Assembly (NCBI RefSeq): GCF_001648775.1
Contig: NZ_LVEJ01000026.1
Coordinates: 152,204-216,203 of the forward strand
Origin: Pseudomonas fluorescens
Lineage (GTDB): Bacteria; Pseudomonadota; Gammaproteobacteria; Pseudomonadales; Pseudomonadaceae
Length of the DNA stretch: 64,000 nucleotides
Direction: 5' to 3'
The notes below the pieces were generated by a model. That model worked only from the letters and a program-made list of their open reading frames with translations, did not search any database and was not told the DNA's origin. A program made the position numbers and the translations under genes. This document shows, piece by piece, positions 44,826 to 54,104 of the stretch (position 1 is its first letter; every line of letters starts with the position of its first letter).

Positions 44826-46643
44826 CTACGGCGGTGGTGGCTGCACATCCGTGAACGTCAGCCCGACACTCCCGGTGATTTGCCACGGGTTGGCAGCACC
44901 ATGCTCGCTGAACGACACATGGTCGAACAGCGAATCCTTCAACCCGTCGATCTGCGCTTTGGCTGAACCACTGAAGCGGACGCGCTCGAACACCAACCCC
45001 TGATGCCAGGCATTGTGCTGACTGTCACCCTTGACCTCGATCGCCTTGCCTTGAGCATTTTCCACGCTCACGTCGGCGACGCGGATATCGCGGAACTGCC
45101 CGGGAATGGTTGAGCGCTGGTAATCCAGCTTGGCGTTCGGATCGTTGTAGTCGAGGGTAAAAATGAACGCCTGCTTGAGCGTATTGCGGATCGCCGAGTC
45201 GCGGAAGATCACGTTACGCGCGCCGCCGCCCATGAAATTGGTGCTCTTCATACGCAGGCCGGCATCGGTGCCATCGGAAACATTGTCTTCGGCGAGGATG
45301 TTTTGAATCCACGCGCCGGTATGGCTGCCGGCAACTACCATGCCGTGGCCCTTGCGGAAGTAGTTATTGAAGATCCATGCATCTTCCTGCGGCTTTTGCT
45401 GCACGGCATCGGCCCCGGTGCCCGCAGCAAAATTGACGCAGTCATCGCCGGTATCAAAGAAGTTGTTGAAGACCATCGCGCCCTTGCTGTTGGCGAATTC
45501 GATGCCGTCGCCGTTATTGGCGTCGTAGGTTTTATGCGTGGTATTGGCCAGCACCACGTTTTCGGTTTCCAGGTTCATAATCCCGTGGAAGGCCGGGTTC
45601 ACCACGGTGAAACCGCCGTAGAACACGTTTTTTACGTTGCGCAGGGTGATCAGCGAAGAACGCATCTGCCCGTAGGCATCCTTGACGTTCATGCCGCGCG
45701 CGACCGCTTGCTCGACTTGCGCCTTGGCCAGAATGCCGTCCTGCTGGTAGCGGGTGTTGTCGCTGGGCAGGTAGAACGGCAATGGCTGACCGCGTTCGTC
45801 GACGACATCGGCGCGTCGCTTCCAGCCGTTGCCGTCAATCGTGCCTTTGCCGACGATGCGGATGTTTTCGAAGGACTGATGCTGACGCGGATCGCGCGGC
45901 AAGGCATTGATCAGCGACGCCGGGCGCACGGTGCTCGAATACGGATACTGGATGTAGCCGGCCAGCGGATAGTCTTCGGCACGCTCGGAACCCAACAGCG
46001 TTGCGCCCTCGGCGATTTCTACGGTGATGTTGCTCTTCAGGTAAAGCGCCCCGCTTTTATAGGTGCCCTTGGGCAACCATACTTTGCAGCCAGGGGTACA
46101 AGCGTCGATGGCGTTCTGGATCGCCAAAGTATCAAGGCTTTTGCCATCACCCTTGGCGCCGTACTTCCTGATATCGAACACGGCCGCAACCTTGCTAGTC
46201 CGTTGCACAACGGGCGGACTGTCTGCCGACTCCTTGCCATCGGTGCCCACCGAACGCACGGTGAACCGATAGGCCGTATCTGGTTTCAAGCCTTGCGCGG
46301 TGTAACTGTGAATGCCGATGCGATGATGAAAACCGGCGACATCCTGCTCGTAGAAGCGGTCGATGTAAGGTTTGGCCGGCGAGACGCGCTCATTGTTGGC
46401 GTTGCTGCCGCCCAGCAACACACCGTTGGCGTAGACCCGGTAGTCACTGATATCGGCGTGATCGGCGGGCTTTTCCCAGACCAGGATGATCTGCTGATCA
46501 TCGTAAGCCAGGGTCGGCACCTGCAGTTTTGCCGGCGCCTCCAGCGCCCACGACGGCACGCTGCAAACCAGCGTCAACGTGGCCACCAGCGGCAAGGCCA
46601 AAGGCTGTTTGCGTTGCGTCGGAACAACATTTCGATAAGGCAT
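44826..46643 (-). CDS. pehX: GH28 exo-polygalacturonase with fibronectin III domain (PehX type)
   Basis: 605 residues from ATG 46643 (AAGGAG; the upstream frame extension overlaps another gene and has odd codon use). Signal peptide to PSWA, then an FnIII domain (about 38-140), then the GH28 beta-helix. GH28 catalytic motifs are present in order: NNGDGIEF, DTGDDC, KGHGMVVAG and RMKST. Length and the FnIII-GH28 layout match exo-poly-alpha-digalacturonosidase PehX of soft-rot bacteria, which releases digalacturonate from polygalacturonate in the periplasm or outside. Last gene of the pectin import operon. Confidence 0.88.
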   Translation of the reverse strand: MPYRNVVPTQRKQPLALPLVATLTLVCSVPSWALEAPAKLQVPTLAYDDQQIILVWEKPADHADISDYRVYANGVLLGGSNANNERVSPAKPYIDRFYEQDVAGFHHRIGIHSYTAQGLKPDTAYRFTVRSVGTDGKESADSPPVVQRTSKVAAVFDIRKYGAKGDGKSLDTLAIQNAIDACTPGCKVWLPKGTYKSGALYLKSNITVEIAEGATLLGSERAEDYPLAGYIQYPYSSTVRPASLINALPRDPRQHQSFENIRIVGKGTIDGNGWKRRADVVDERGQPLPFYLPSDNTRYQQDGILAKAQVEQAVARGMNVKDAYGQMRSSLITLRNVKNVFYGGFTVVNPAFHGIMNLETENVVLANTTHKTYDANNGDGIEFANSKGAMVFNNFFDTGDDCVNFAAGTGADAVQQKPQEDAWIFNNYFRKGHGMVVAGSHTGAWIQNILAEDNVSDGTDAGLRMKSTNFMGGGARNVIFRDSAIRNTLKQAFIFTLDYNDPNAKLDYQRSTIPGQFRDIRVADVSVENAQGKAIEVKGDSQHNAWHQGLVFERVRFSGSAKAQIDGLKDSLFDHVSFSEHGAANPWQITGSVGLTFTDVQPPPP

Positions 46644-46656
46644 GAGCACTCCTTGT

Positions 46657-47025
46657 TCAGGCCGACAATCCGGCTTCTTGCAGATATTGGCTGCGGTTGA
46701 CGAACGTCTCGCGGGGCATTTCCACAACCTCCATCGAGAGCGACTCGACGTCCGGCAGCAAAGCGACCAGCGCCGCCACGGTCGCCGAGGCCAGACGCCG
46801 GCGCTGTTCAGCGCTGCGCCCGGACAACACCGACAGGACGACGTGGACAAAATCGTCCTCGCCCGCGCCGCAGCGGTAGTGCTCGAAGGTATTGAGGCGC
46901 ACCTTGATGTCCCCGGCCTTGAACAGGCCGAAGGCATCGAGGGCGTCATGCACGGTTGCGAGCAGAGTTTGCTCGCCGACACGCTGGGCCAGGGTTTGCG
47001 GGCAATCGATAAGGCAATGCGGCAT
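46657..47025 (-). CDS. CHMI-like tautomerase
   Basis: 122 residues from ATG 47025 (GAGGAA upstream). Pro2 becomes N-terminal, as in the tautomerase superfamily (MPHCLIDCPQTLAQRV); it resembles 5-carboxymethyl-2-hydroxymuconate isomerase (HpaF/HpcD). No aromatic degradation genes are near. It sits between the ABC ATPase and GH28 genes, 13 bp from the latter, so an isomerase step on a uronate-derived keto-acid is possible. Confidence 0.8.
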   Translation of the reverse strand: MPHCLIDCPQTLAQRVGEQTLLATVHDALDAFGLFKAGDIKVRLNTFEHYRCGAGEDDFVHVVLSVLSGRSAEQRRRLASATVAALVALLPDVESLSMEVVEMPRETFVNRSQYLQEAGLSA

Positions 47026-47048
47026 GTCGCGTTCCTCGATGGATCGGT

Positions 47049-47825
47049 TCAACCAGCGAGCTGGCGCACCGATTCCTGGCTGAAATCACGACTGGCTTGC
47101 ACCAGCATCCGCGTGTAGGCGTGGCTTGCCAGATCCTGGCTGAGCGCCTGACTGTCGAGCAACTCGACGATCTTGCCCTGCTGCATCACCGCCACCCGAT
47201 CACACAGGTGCGTGACCACACCGAGATCGTGAGTGACCATCAGGTAGGTGAGTTTCTCGCGTCGGCGCAAATCCGCCAGCAGATTGAGAATCTCCGCCTG
47301 CACCGAGACATCCAGCGCCGAGGTCGGCTCATCGAGCAGCAGCACGCGCGGCTCGAGAATCAGCGCACGGGCAATCGCCACGCGCTGGCGCTGGCCACCG
47401 GACAACTGGTGCGGATAGCGAAAACGGTAACTGTCGTTCAGACCGACCTTGAGCAGGATCTCGTTGATCCGGTCGTCCTTGTCGCGCACGCCGTGAATAA
47501 TCAGCGGCTCACGCAATGCCGTGTCGACGGTATGGCGTGGATGCAGCGAGCCATAGGGATCCTGGAACACCATCTGCACCTGACGGAAATGCTCCTTAGG
47601 AATCTTGTGCTGCAGCGGCGCACCGGCAATGCTCAACTCGCCCGTCCAGTGCCGGTACTGCCCGGCCAGACAGCGCAATACCGTGGTCTTGCCGGAGCCG
47701 GACTCCCCCACCAGGCCGAAGGATTCGCCGTCGGCGACACTGAGGTTGACGTCGTGCAGCACCTGGTTAAGGGCGGCGCCGGCGCCGAAACTCAGGTTCA
47801 GCGCGTGTGCTTGGATCATGGACAT
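47049..47825 (-). CDS. Oligopeptide-type ABC ATPase (OppF/DppF-like)
   Basis: 258 residues with Walker A GESGSGKTT, signature LSGGQRQR, Walker B VLLLDEPTSALD and H-loop VTHDL. It pairs with the preceding ATPase, 10 bp upstream. Shorter than full OppF by about 60 residues at the C-terminal extension. Confidence 0.9.
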   Translation of the reverse strand: MSMIQAHALNLSFGAGAALNQVLHDVNLSVADGESFGLVGESGSGKTTVLRCLAGQYRHWTGELSIAGAPLQHKIPKEHFRQVQMVFQDPYGSLHPRHTVDTALREPLIIHGVRDKDDRINEILLKVGLNDSYRFRYPHQLSGGQRQRVAIARALILEPRVLLLDEPTSALDVSVQAEILNLLADLRRREKLTYLMVTHDLGVVTHLCDRVAVMQQGKIVELLDSQALSQDLASHAYTRMLVQASRDFSQESVRQLAG

Positions 47826-47835
47826 GGTCGATTCC

Positions 47836-48675
47836 TCAGCAAGTCAGCCACAGTGGATCGCGTTGCAACACCGGCAACCGTTCGCGACGGTTGTCCATGC
47901 TCGGCAACGCCGCCATCAGGCCTCGGGTATAGGGATGTTGCGCATGTTGCAGATCCGCGGCGGCGAGCGATTCGACCACCCTGCCGGCGTACATCACCAA
48001 CACGCGGTCGCAGTAATTGCGCACAAGGTTGAGGTCGTGACTGACGAAAATCAGACCCATTTCCTGCTGCTCGACCAGTTCTTCCAGCACGTTGAGCACT
48101 TGCTGACGCACCGATACATCGAGGGCCGAGGTCGGCTCGTCGGCGATGATCACCTGTGGTCGGGTGATGACCATCATCGCGATCATGATGCGCTGGCCCA
48201 TACCACCGGAGACCTCATGCGGGTACAGGTTGTAGACCCGTTGCGGATCACGGATATGGACCTTTTCGAGCATTTCCAGCACCCGCTCGCGGGCCTCGCT
48301 GCGGCTGGCCTTGTGGTGCGCCAGATACGCCTCGGCAATTTGATCGCCGACCCTGACCACCGGGTTCAGCGAGTATTTCGGGTCCTGCATGATCATCGAA
48401 ATGCGCTGGCCACGAATCTTCTGCATGACCTTCTCGCCGGCCGACAGCAGATCGACTTCACCGAACTGCATGGCCTTGGCGGTGATCCGCGCGCTGGCCG
48501 GGTGCAGCTTCAGCAGGCTGCGACCGACCGTCGATTTGCCCGAGCCCGATTCACCGACGATGGCGAGTTTTTCCCGCCCGAGGGTGAAGGACACATCGCG
48601 CACGGCGTGGGTTTCTTTCTGAGCATTGACGAAGCGCACATTGAGCCCTTCGACGTTCAATTTGATTGCAGACAT
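47836..48675 (-). CDS. Oligopeptide-type ABC ATPase (OppD/DppD-like)
   Basis: 279 residues; Walker A GESGSGKST, signature VSGGMGQR, Walker B VIIADEPTSALD, H-loop VSHDL. It ends with HPYTRGLMAALPSMDNRRERLP, the OppD-type region. First ATPase of the importer. Confidence 0.9.
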   Translation of the reverse strand: MSAIKLNVEGLNVRFVNAQKETHAVRDVSFTLGREKLAIVGESGSGKSTVGRSLLKLHPASARITAKAMQFGEVDLLSAGEKVMQKIRGQRISMIMQDPKYSLNPVVRVGDQIAEAYLAHHKASRSEARERVLEMLEKVHIRDPQRVYNLYPHEVSGGMGQRIMIAMMVITRPQVIIADEPTSALDVSVRQQVLNVLEELVEQQEMGLIFVSHDLNLVRNYCDRVLVMYAGRVVESLAAADLQHAQHPYTRGLMAALPSMDNRRERLPVLQRDPLWLTC

Positions 48676-48686
48676 ACAGCCTCCGA

Positions 48687-49610
48687 TTACTCGCTGCGCG
48701 GATCAAGAATGTCCCGCAGGCCGTCGCCCAACAGGTTGAAAGCCAGGCTGACCAACATGATTGCAGCCCCCGGAACAGCCACCAGCCACCAGCACTCGAG
48801 CATGTAGCGGCGCCCGGTGGAAATCATCGCGCCCCACTCCGGCGACGGCGCCTGCGCACCGAGACCAAGAAAGCCCAAAGCCGCTGCGGTGAGGATGATT
48901 CCGGCCATGTTCATGGTCAGGCGGATGATCACCGACGACATGCACATCGGCACAATGTGCCGCAGGATGATTCGCGTTGACGAAGCCCCTTGCAGCTCGA
49001 CCGCTACGACGAAGTCAGCCTTGCGCAACGACAGGGTTTCCGCCCGCGCCAGTCGCGCAATCGGCGGCCACGACGTCAGCGCAATCGCTACCACCGCGTG
49101 TTCCAGGCCCGGACCGAGCGCAGCGATAAACGCCAGCGCCAGCACCAGGCTGGGGAAGGAGATAAAGATGTCGGTCAGGCGCATGAACACCGTGTCGACC
49201 ACACCACCGTAGTAGCCGGAGACAGTGCCGATAAACAGGCCGATCGGGCCGACGATCACGGTCACCAGGCTGATGATGTACAGCGTGATGCGCGAGCCGT
49301 AGACCAGCCGACTGAAGATATCCCGGCCGTATTCATCGGTGCCGAACCAGTGGCCAGCACCCGGCGCCTGCAGGGCATTGGCGAGGTTTTGCGCCACCGG
49401 ATCATGGGTGGCGATCCACGGCGCAAACAGCGCCACCACCACCAGCACCAAAGCGACCAGCAATCCGGCCAGGGTCATCGGGTTGCGCAGCAGGTGCCGC
49501 AAGACTTTCAGGGCACTTTTGCAGAAGGCGTCGAAGCTGGATCCGGGGGTACGATCCGACCGCCGCTTGGCGCTCGAATCAGTAGAAGACATGTTGGCAA
49601 TCATGGGCAT
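48687..49610 (-). CDS. ABC permease (OppC/DppC-like)
   Basis: 307 residues, six helices. The N-terminal cytoplasmic segment is Ser/Arg-rich. The permease EAA-type loop (VAVELQGASSTRIILRHIVP) and HWFGTDEYGRDIFSRLVYG mark the DppC family. 12 bp upstream of the first ATPase. Confidence 0.9.
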   Translation of the reverse strand: MPMIANMSSTDSSAKRRSDRTPGSSFDAFCKSALKVLRHLLRNPMTLAGLLVALVLVVVALFAPWIATHDPVAQNLANALQAPGAGHWFGTDEYGRDIFSRLVYGSRITLYIISLVTVIVGPIGLFIGTVSGYYGGVVDTVFMRLTDIFISFPSLVLALAFIAALGPGLEHAVVAIALTSWPPIARLARAETLSLRKADFVVAVELQGASSTRIILRHIVPMCMSSVIIRLTMNMAGIILTAAALGFLGLGAQAPSPEWGAMISTGRRYMLECWWLVAVPGAAIMLVSLAFNLLGDGLRDILDPRSE

Positions 49611-49666
49611 GTTCTCGGATTGAATTGAGGATCAGCCGGCGCGTACGCCGACGCACCGGGCGGCGT

Positions 49667-51277
49667 TCAGCGTTGTTTGTAGACACCCAGATACCGCGTC
49701 GCCTCGGCATCATCACCGGCAAAACCCTTGACATCGGCGGCGCTGACCACGGTGTCGGTCATCTGCGAAATCATCATGATCGGGCCGACCTGTTGGTCGT
49801 AGATTTTCTGTGCCTGGTGGTACAGGTTCAGGCGCTGGCCGGCGTCGCGCTCGACCCCGGCCTGATCAATCAGGCTATTGAGCTGCGGGCTGAAAAACGA
49901 CGCACGCCAGCCCTGGAAATTCGGCAGGCCGGCGTCATCGCTGTTGTTGGGGTTGTAGGCAAACGTGCGCAGGCTGAAATACGGATGCGGATAGCGCTCG
50001 GCCCCGCGCGCAACGATGATGTCGAAATTGCGCGCGCGCATGGCGCCGTACACCTGGTTACCAGTACCGTTGACGATGCTGGCCTTGATCCCGCCCTCGG
50101 CCAGCGTCGCTTGCAGGCGCGCGGCGATGTCGATGAAGGGCGGCTCTGACAATGTGCGAATGGTCGTGGTGAAGCCGTCCGGATAACCGGCTTCGGCGAG
50201 GAGTTTTTTCGCCTTGGCGACGTCCATGTGATAACCCGGATCCGGCAGGCGCGCCGCCAGACTCAGTTGCATCGGCTGCTGATTCAGCTGGCCGTAATAC
50301 GGCATCACCTGTTCGTCGAGGCCCTTGTAGTCGATCAGGTTGCGCACCGCTTCGCGCACTTTGGGATTGGCAAATTCGGGCTGCTTCATGCTCAGCGCAA
50401 CGTAGTACATAGTGCCGCGCGGCAGTGACTGCACGTGGATCTTTTCCGAACCGTCGATGGCGCGGATGTCCGGTGCGGCCATGCCGTACGCCAGATCGAG
50501 GTCTCCACGTTCCAGCATCAGGCGCAACGACTGCGATTCGGTCATGTGCCGCACCACCACGCGCTTGAGCTTGGCAGCACCGCCCCAATAACCGTCGAAG
50601 CGGGTCAGCAACAGCGAGTCGTTCGCGGTCCATTTGCTCAGCACAAAGGGGCCGCTGCCGGCCTCGTTGGTCACCAGCCAGTTAGCACCGAGGTCAGCGT
50701 TTTTCTCATGTGCCAAAGCCGTTTTGCGATCGATCACCACCGCGCTTGGCGAGATCGCCAGCGAGTCGATCAATAACAGTGGGTCCATGGTTTGCGGCAA
50801 GTCGACGACCAGCGTGTGTGTATCGCTGGCGCGGATCAGTGACTGAATGTTGTCGACGTTATAACCGTAGGCTTTCCAGGTCGTGGCCAGGCCGAAATTC
50901 AGTTTCATCACCCGGTACAGCGACCAGGCCACGTCTTCAGCGGTCAGCGGATTGCCGGAGTGAAACTTCACGTCCTGGCGCAAATGAAAGGTTACCTGCT
51001 TGCCGTCATCGCTGATCGTCCAGCGCTCGGCCAGTTGCGGCAGATGCTTTTCCGGATTGCCCTGATCTCGCTTGACCAGAGTGTCATAAAGATTGGCATT
51101 GACGCCGGAAGCGTCGAGGCCTGGCGCGTTGGCCGGATCGATGGAAAACAGGTTGACCATACTCATGCCGACGATCAGTTGATCGGCCGGCGTCTTGGCG
51201 CTGACCTGCGTCATCGGCACCAGCGCCAGGACCGCCGCCAACAGGCCAGCGTGCAGTTTGGTAAATGCAGTCGTCAT
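49667..51277 (-). CDS. Periplasmic substrate-binding protein of the ABC importer (copy 2)
   Basis: 536 residues from ATG 51277 (AAGGAT). Signal peptide to QVSA; family-5 solute-binding fold. It is closely related to copy 1 at 52.4 kb (both mature proteins begin AKTPADQLIVGMSM), pointing to duplication. It lies between the two permease genes. Family 5 mostly binds peptides or oligosaccharides; the pectin context suggests oligogalacturonides. Confidence 0.88.
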   Translation of the reverse strand: MTTAFTKLHAGLLAAVLALVPMTQVSAKTPADQLIVGMSMVNLFSIDPANAPGLDASGVNANLYDTLVKRDQGNPEKHLPQLAERWTISDDGKQVTFHLRQDVKFHSGNPLTAEDVAWSLYRVMKLNFGLATTWKAYGYNVDNIQSLIRASDTHTLVVDLPQTMDPLLLIDSLAISPSAVVIDRKTALAHEKNADLGANWLVTNEAGSGPFVLSKWTANDSLLLTRFDGYWGGAAKLKRVVVRHMTESQSLRLMLERGDLDLAYGMAAPDIRAIDGSEKIHVQSLPRGTMYYVALSMKQPEFANPKVREAVRNLIDYKGLDEQVMPYYGQLNQQPMQLSLAARLPDPGYHMDVAKAKKLLAEAGYPDGFTTTIRTLSEPPFIDIAARLQATLAEGGIKASIVNGTGNQVYGAMRARNFDIIVARGAERYPHPYFSLRTFAYNPNNSDDAGLPNFQGWRASFFSPQLNSLIDQAGVERDAGQRLNLYHQAQKIYDQQVGPIMMISQMTDTVVSAADVKGFAGDDAEATRYLGVYKQR

Positions 51278-51323
51278 TGAAAAATCCTTCTTTTTATAAT
51301 TTTTAGTGCTGCTGCCAAGCGTG

Positions 51324-52361
51324 TTAACGGGTGCGCGGATCGAAGACCTTGTACAAGGCATCGCTGATCAGGTTGAGCGCGACAAAAATCAAACCGATCA
51401 CCAGCACACAGCCCATCACCGCGTTCATGTCGCCGAGCATCAGGCTGCTGGTCAGGTACTGGCCGAAACCCGGCCAGGCAAAAACCGTTTCGATCAGCAC
51501 CGCGCCTTCGAGCAGCGAGCCGTAAGCCAGCGCCACCACTGTGAGCAGTTGCACGAGGATGTTGCGAAAGGCGTGACCCCAGACCACCTGGCGGCGCGAC
51601 AAACCCTTGACCCGAGCGGTGATGATGTATTCCTGAGACAGTTGCTCGAGCATGAAGCTGCGCGTCATCCGACTGATGTAAGCCACCGAGTTCAGCCCGA
51701 GGATCAGCGCCGGCAAAACGATGTGGCGCAAGGCGCTGGCGAAGGCTTCCCAATCACCTGCCAGGCTTGAATCGATCAGCAACAGCCCGGTGACTTCGGG
51801 CACCATGCCGTCGTACGCCAGGTCGATACGACCGGCGCCCCCGGCCCAGCCGAGCCAGGCGTAGAACACCAGCAAGCCCATCATGCCCAGCCAGAAAATC
51901 GGCGTGGAATAGCCGAACAGGGTAATCACTCGCGCAACATGATCGCCCAGTCGCCCTTGATTACTTGCCGCGCATACACCCAGCGGCAAACCGATCAGCA
52001 CACCGAAGAGGATGGCCAGGGTCGCCAGTTCGATGGTGGCCGGGAACACCCGGCGGATGTCATCGAGCACCGGGTGCCCGGTCAACAGCGCGTTGCCAAA
52101 ATTACCGTGCAGCAAGTCGTTGAGGTACAGACCGAACTGGGTCCAGATCGGCTTGTCCAGCCCCATCGCCCGGTACACCTGCTCGTAGGTCGAACTGTCG
52201 GCGTCCGGCCCGACCACCGCCAGCACCGGATCGAGCGGCATGACCCGACCGATGATAAACGTCAGCGCCAACAGGCCCAGCAACGTCACCAGTACCGTGC
52301 TGGCACGCCGCGCAGTATTGGAGGCGCGGGCTCCCATGGCAGAGGCAGTCATAACAAACAT
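51324..52361 (-). CDS. ABC permease (OppB/DppB-like)
   Basis: 345 residues, ATG 52361 after AGGAG. Six helices; EAA loop EYIITARVKGLSRRQVVWGH. It lies between the two binding-protein genes. Confidence 0.9.
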   Translation of the reverse strand: MFVMTASAMGARASNTARRASTVLVTLLGLLALTFIIGRVMPLDPVLAVVGPDADSSTYEQVYRAMGLDKPIWTQFGLYLNDLLHGNFGNALLTGHPVLDDIRRVFPATIELATLAILFGVLIGLPLGVCAASNQGRLGDHVARVITLFGYSTPIFWLGMMGLLVFYAWLGWAGGAGRIDLAYDGMVPEVTGLLLIDSSLAGDWEAFASALRHIVLPALILGLNSVAYISRMTRSFMLEQLSQEYIITARVKGLSRRQVVWGHAFRNILVQLLTVVALAYGSLLEGAVLIETVFAWPGFGQYLTSSLMLGDMNAVMGCVLVIGLIFVALNLISDALYKVFDPRTR

Positions 52362-52421
52362 AGTCAGCTCCTGATAAAACGGTCACCGGTGCACCCGGCA
52401 CGCGAAGTTCATCCGTGCATT

Positions 52422-54032
52422 TCAGCGTTTTTTGTAGACGTCTTTGTAGCGCGTGGTCGCGGCCGTGTGCCCTTGAAAATCGGCAACATCGGCGTAGACC
52501 AGCACCGTGTCGGTCATCTGCGAGACCGGCAGAATGGCGCCCACTTGCTGATCGAGTTGCTGCTGGATGTCCTGATACTGCGCCTGCTGTTTCTGCGCAT
52601 CGGGCTCGACTTCGGCACTCTCGATCAACTGATTCAACTCGGGACTGTAAAACGAAGTGCGCCAGCCCTGGAAGTTGCTCAGCTTGGCTTCGTCACGGTT
52701 ATCCGGGTTGTACACCAGCGTGCGCAGGCTCGAATGGGGATGACGTTCGGCGCCGCCACCGCCACGGCCGACGATGATGTCGAAACTGCGCTCACGCATG
52801 GCGCCGTAGATCTGATTACCGGTGCCGGTGATGATGCTGGCTTCGATCCCGGCCTGCGCCAGCGTCGATTGCAGGTTGGAGGCAATGTTGATGAACGGCG
52901 GCTCGGCCAGCACGCGAATACTGGTCTTGAAACCGTTGGGGTAACCGGCTTCGGCTAGGAGTTTTTTGGCCTCATCGACATTCAGCCGATAACCGGGATC
53001 CGGCAGACGCGCGGCCAGTCCCAACGGCATCGGCCGCTGATTGATCACGCCGTAGTGCGGCATGACAGTCTGGTTGATGCCCTGGTAGTCGATCAACGAG
53101 CGCACAGCCTTGCGCACGCGCGCGTCGGCGAACATCGGCTGCTTCACACTCAGCGCGACGTAATACAGCGTGCCGCGTTGCAGGGTTTGCGTGCGGACCT
53201 TGTCGCTGTTCTGCAAGGCCTGGATGTCCGGCGCCGACATGCCTTTGGCGATGTCGAGGTCACCGCGCTCAATCATCAGACGCAACGACTGCGACTCGGT
53301 CATGTTGCGCATGACGATGCGCTTGAGCTTGGCCGGGCCCCCCCAGTAACCGTCGAAACGGCTCATCAGGATCACGTCGTTGGCCCGCCAGTCATTGAGC
53401 ACGAAGGCACCACTGCCGGCGGCATGCGTCACCAGCCAGGCGGCGCCGAGGTCATTGTTCTTCTGGTGTTCGAGGACTTTTTTGCGGTCAAGAATGAAGG
53501 CGCTGGGCGACGTCGCCAGCGTGTTGAGCACCAACTGTGGATCGGTGGGTCGCGGCAGCTCAATGACGAAGGTATTGGCATCCGTCGCGCGCATCGAACG
53601 CTCGACATTCTCGGCAGTGAAACCGTAAGCCTTCCAGGTCGACGCCAATGCGAGATTGAGTTTGAGCACGCGCTGCAACGACCAGGCGACGTCTTCAGCG
53701 CTCAGCGGGTTGCCCGATTGAAATTGCACGCCTTGGCGCAGATTGAAGGTCAGGGTCTTGCGATCGTCGCTGACTTGCCAGCGCTCGGCGAGTGCCGGCA
53801 ACAGCTGATCCGGCGCAGCGACGTCTTGCACCAGCAACATGTCATAGAGATTGGCATTGATCTCGGACACGTCCAGGCCGGTGGCCGCCGCCGGGTCGAG
53901 GGACAGCAGATTGATCATGCTCATGCCGACGATCAATTGATCGGCCGGGGTTTTGGCATGGACGACAGGTAACGCGGTCACCGTCAGGGTAGCCGCCAGA
54001 ACCCGCGCCCACAGCGAAGGAAGAATGTTCAT
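52422..54032 (-). CDS. Periplasmic substrate-binding protein of the ABC importer (copy 1)
   Basis: 536 residues. Signal peptide ends near PVVHA. Family-5 solute-binding protein, same length as copy 2 and similar throughout (ERWQVSDDRKTLTFNLRQG; WKAYGF; MTESQSLRLM). First transport gene after the enolase-family gene. Two binding proteins may widen the ligand range of one transporter. Confidence 0.88.
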   Translation of the reverse strand: MNILPSLWARVLAATLTVTALPVVHAKTPADQLIVGMSMINLLSLDPAAATGLDVSEINANLYDMLLVQDVAAPDQLLPALAERWQVSDDRKTLTFNLRQGVQFQSGNPLSAEDVAWSLQRVLKLNLALASTWKAYGFTAENVERSMRATDANTFVIELPRPTDPQLVLNTLATSPSAFILDRKKVLEHQKNNDLGAAWLVTHAAGSGAFVLNDWRANDVILMSRFDGYWGGPAKLKRIVMRNMTESQSLRLMIERGDLDIAKGMSAPDIQALQNSDKVRTQTLQRGTLYYVALSVKQPMFADARVRKAVRSLIDYQGINQTVMPHYGVINQRPMPLGLAARLPDPGYRLNVDEAKKLLAEAGYPNGFKTSIRVLAEPPFINIASNLQSTLAQAGIEASIITGTGNQIYGAMRERSFDIIVGRGGGGAERHPHSSLRTLVYNPDNRDEAKLSNFQGWRTSFYSPELNQLIESAEVEPDAQKQQAQYQDIQQQLDQQVGAILPVSQMTDTVLVYADVADFQGHTAATTRYKDVYKKR

Positions 54033-54072
54033 AGCGAGAGTGCCTTTCTTATATTTATAGGGCTCTCGGACA

Positions 54073-54090
54073 GCCCGGCATGCACCGGGC
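54073..54090. other. Intercistronic hairpin in the pectin operon
   Basis: GCCCGG-CATGCA-CCGGGC in the 72-bp gap between the enolase-family gene and binding protein 1, with no T tract. It may protect or partly terminate the mRNA and so set the ratio of enzyme to transporter. Confidence 0.45.
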
Positions 54091-54104
54091 AGCCCGCGTA
54101 CACG

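Noticed and set aside
45303..46700. 465-codon plus-strand frame opposite the GH28 gene
   Set aside because: It is antisense to a gene with complete GH28 motifs and has no domain of its own.
46644..46982. 113-residue N-terminal extension of the GH28 gene
   Set aside because: It is Arg/Ser/Cys-rich, overlaps the tautomerase gene in another frame, and a signal peptide with AAGGAG starts at 46643.
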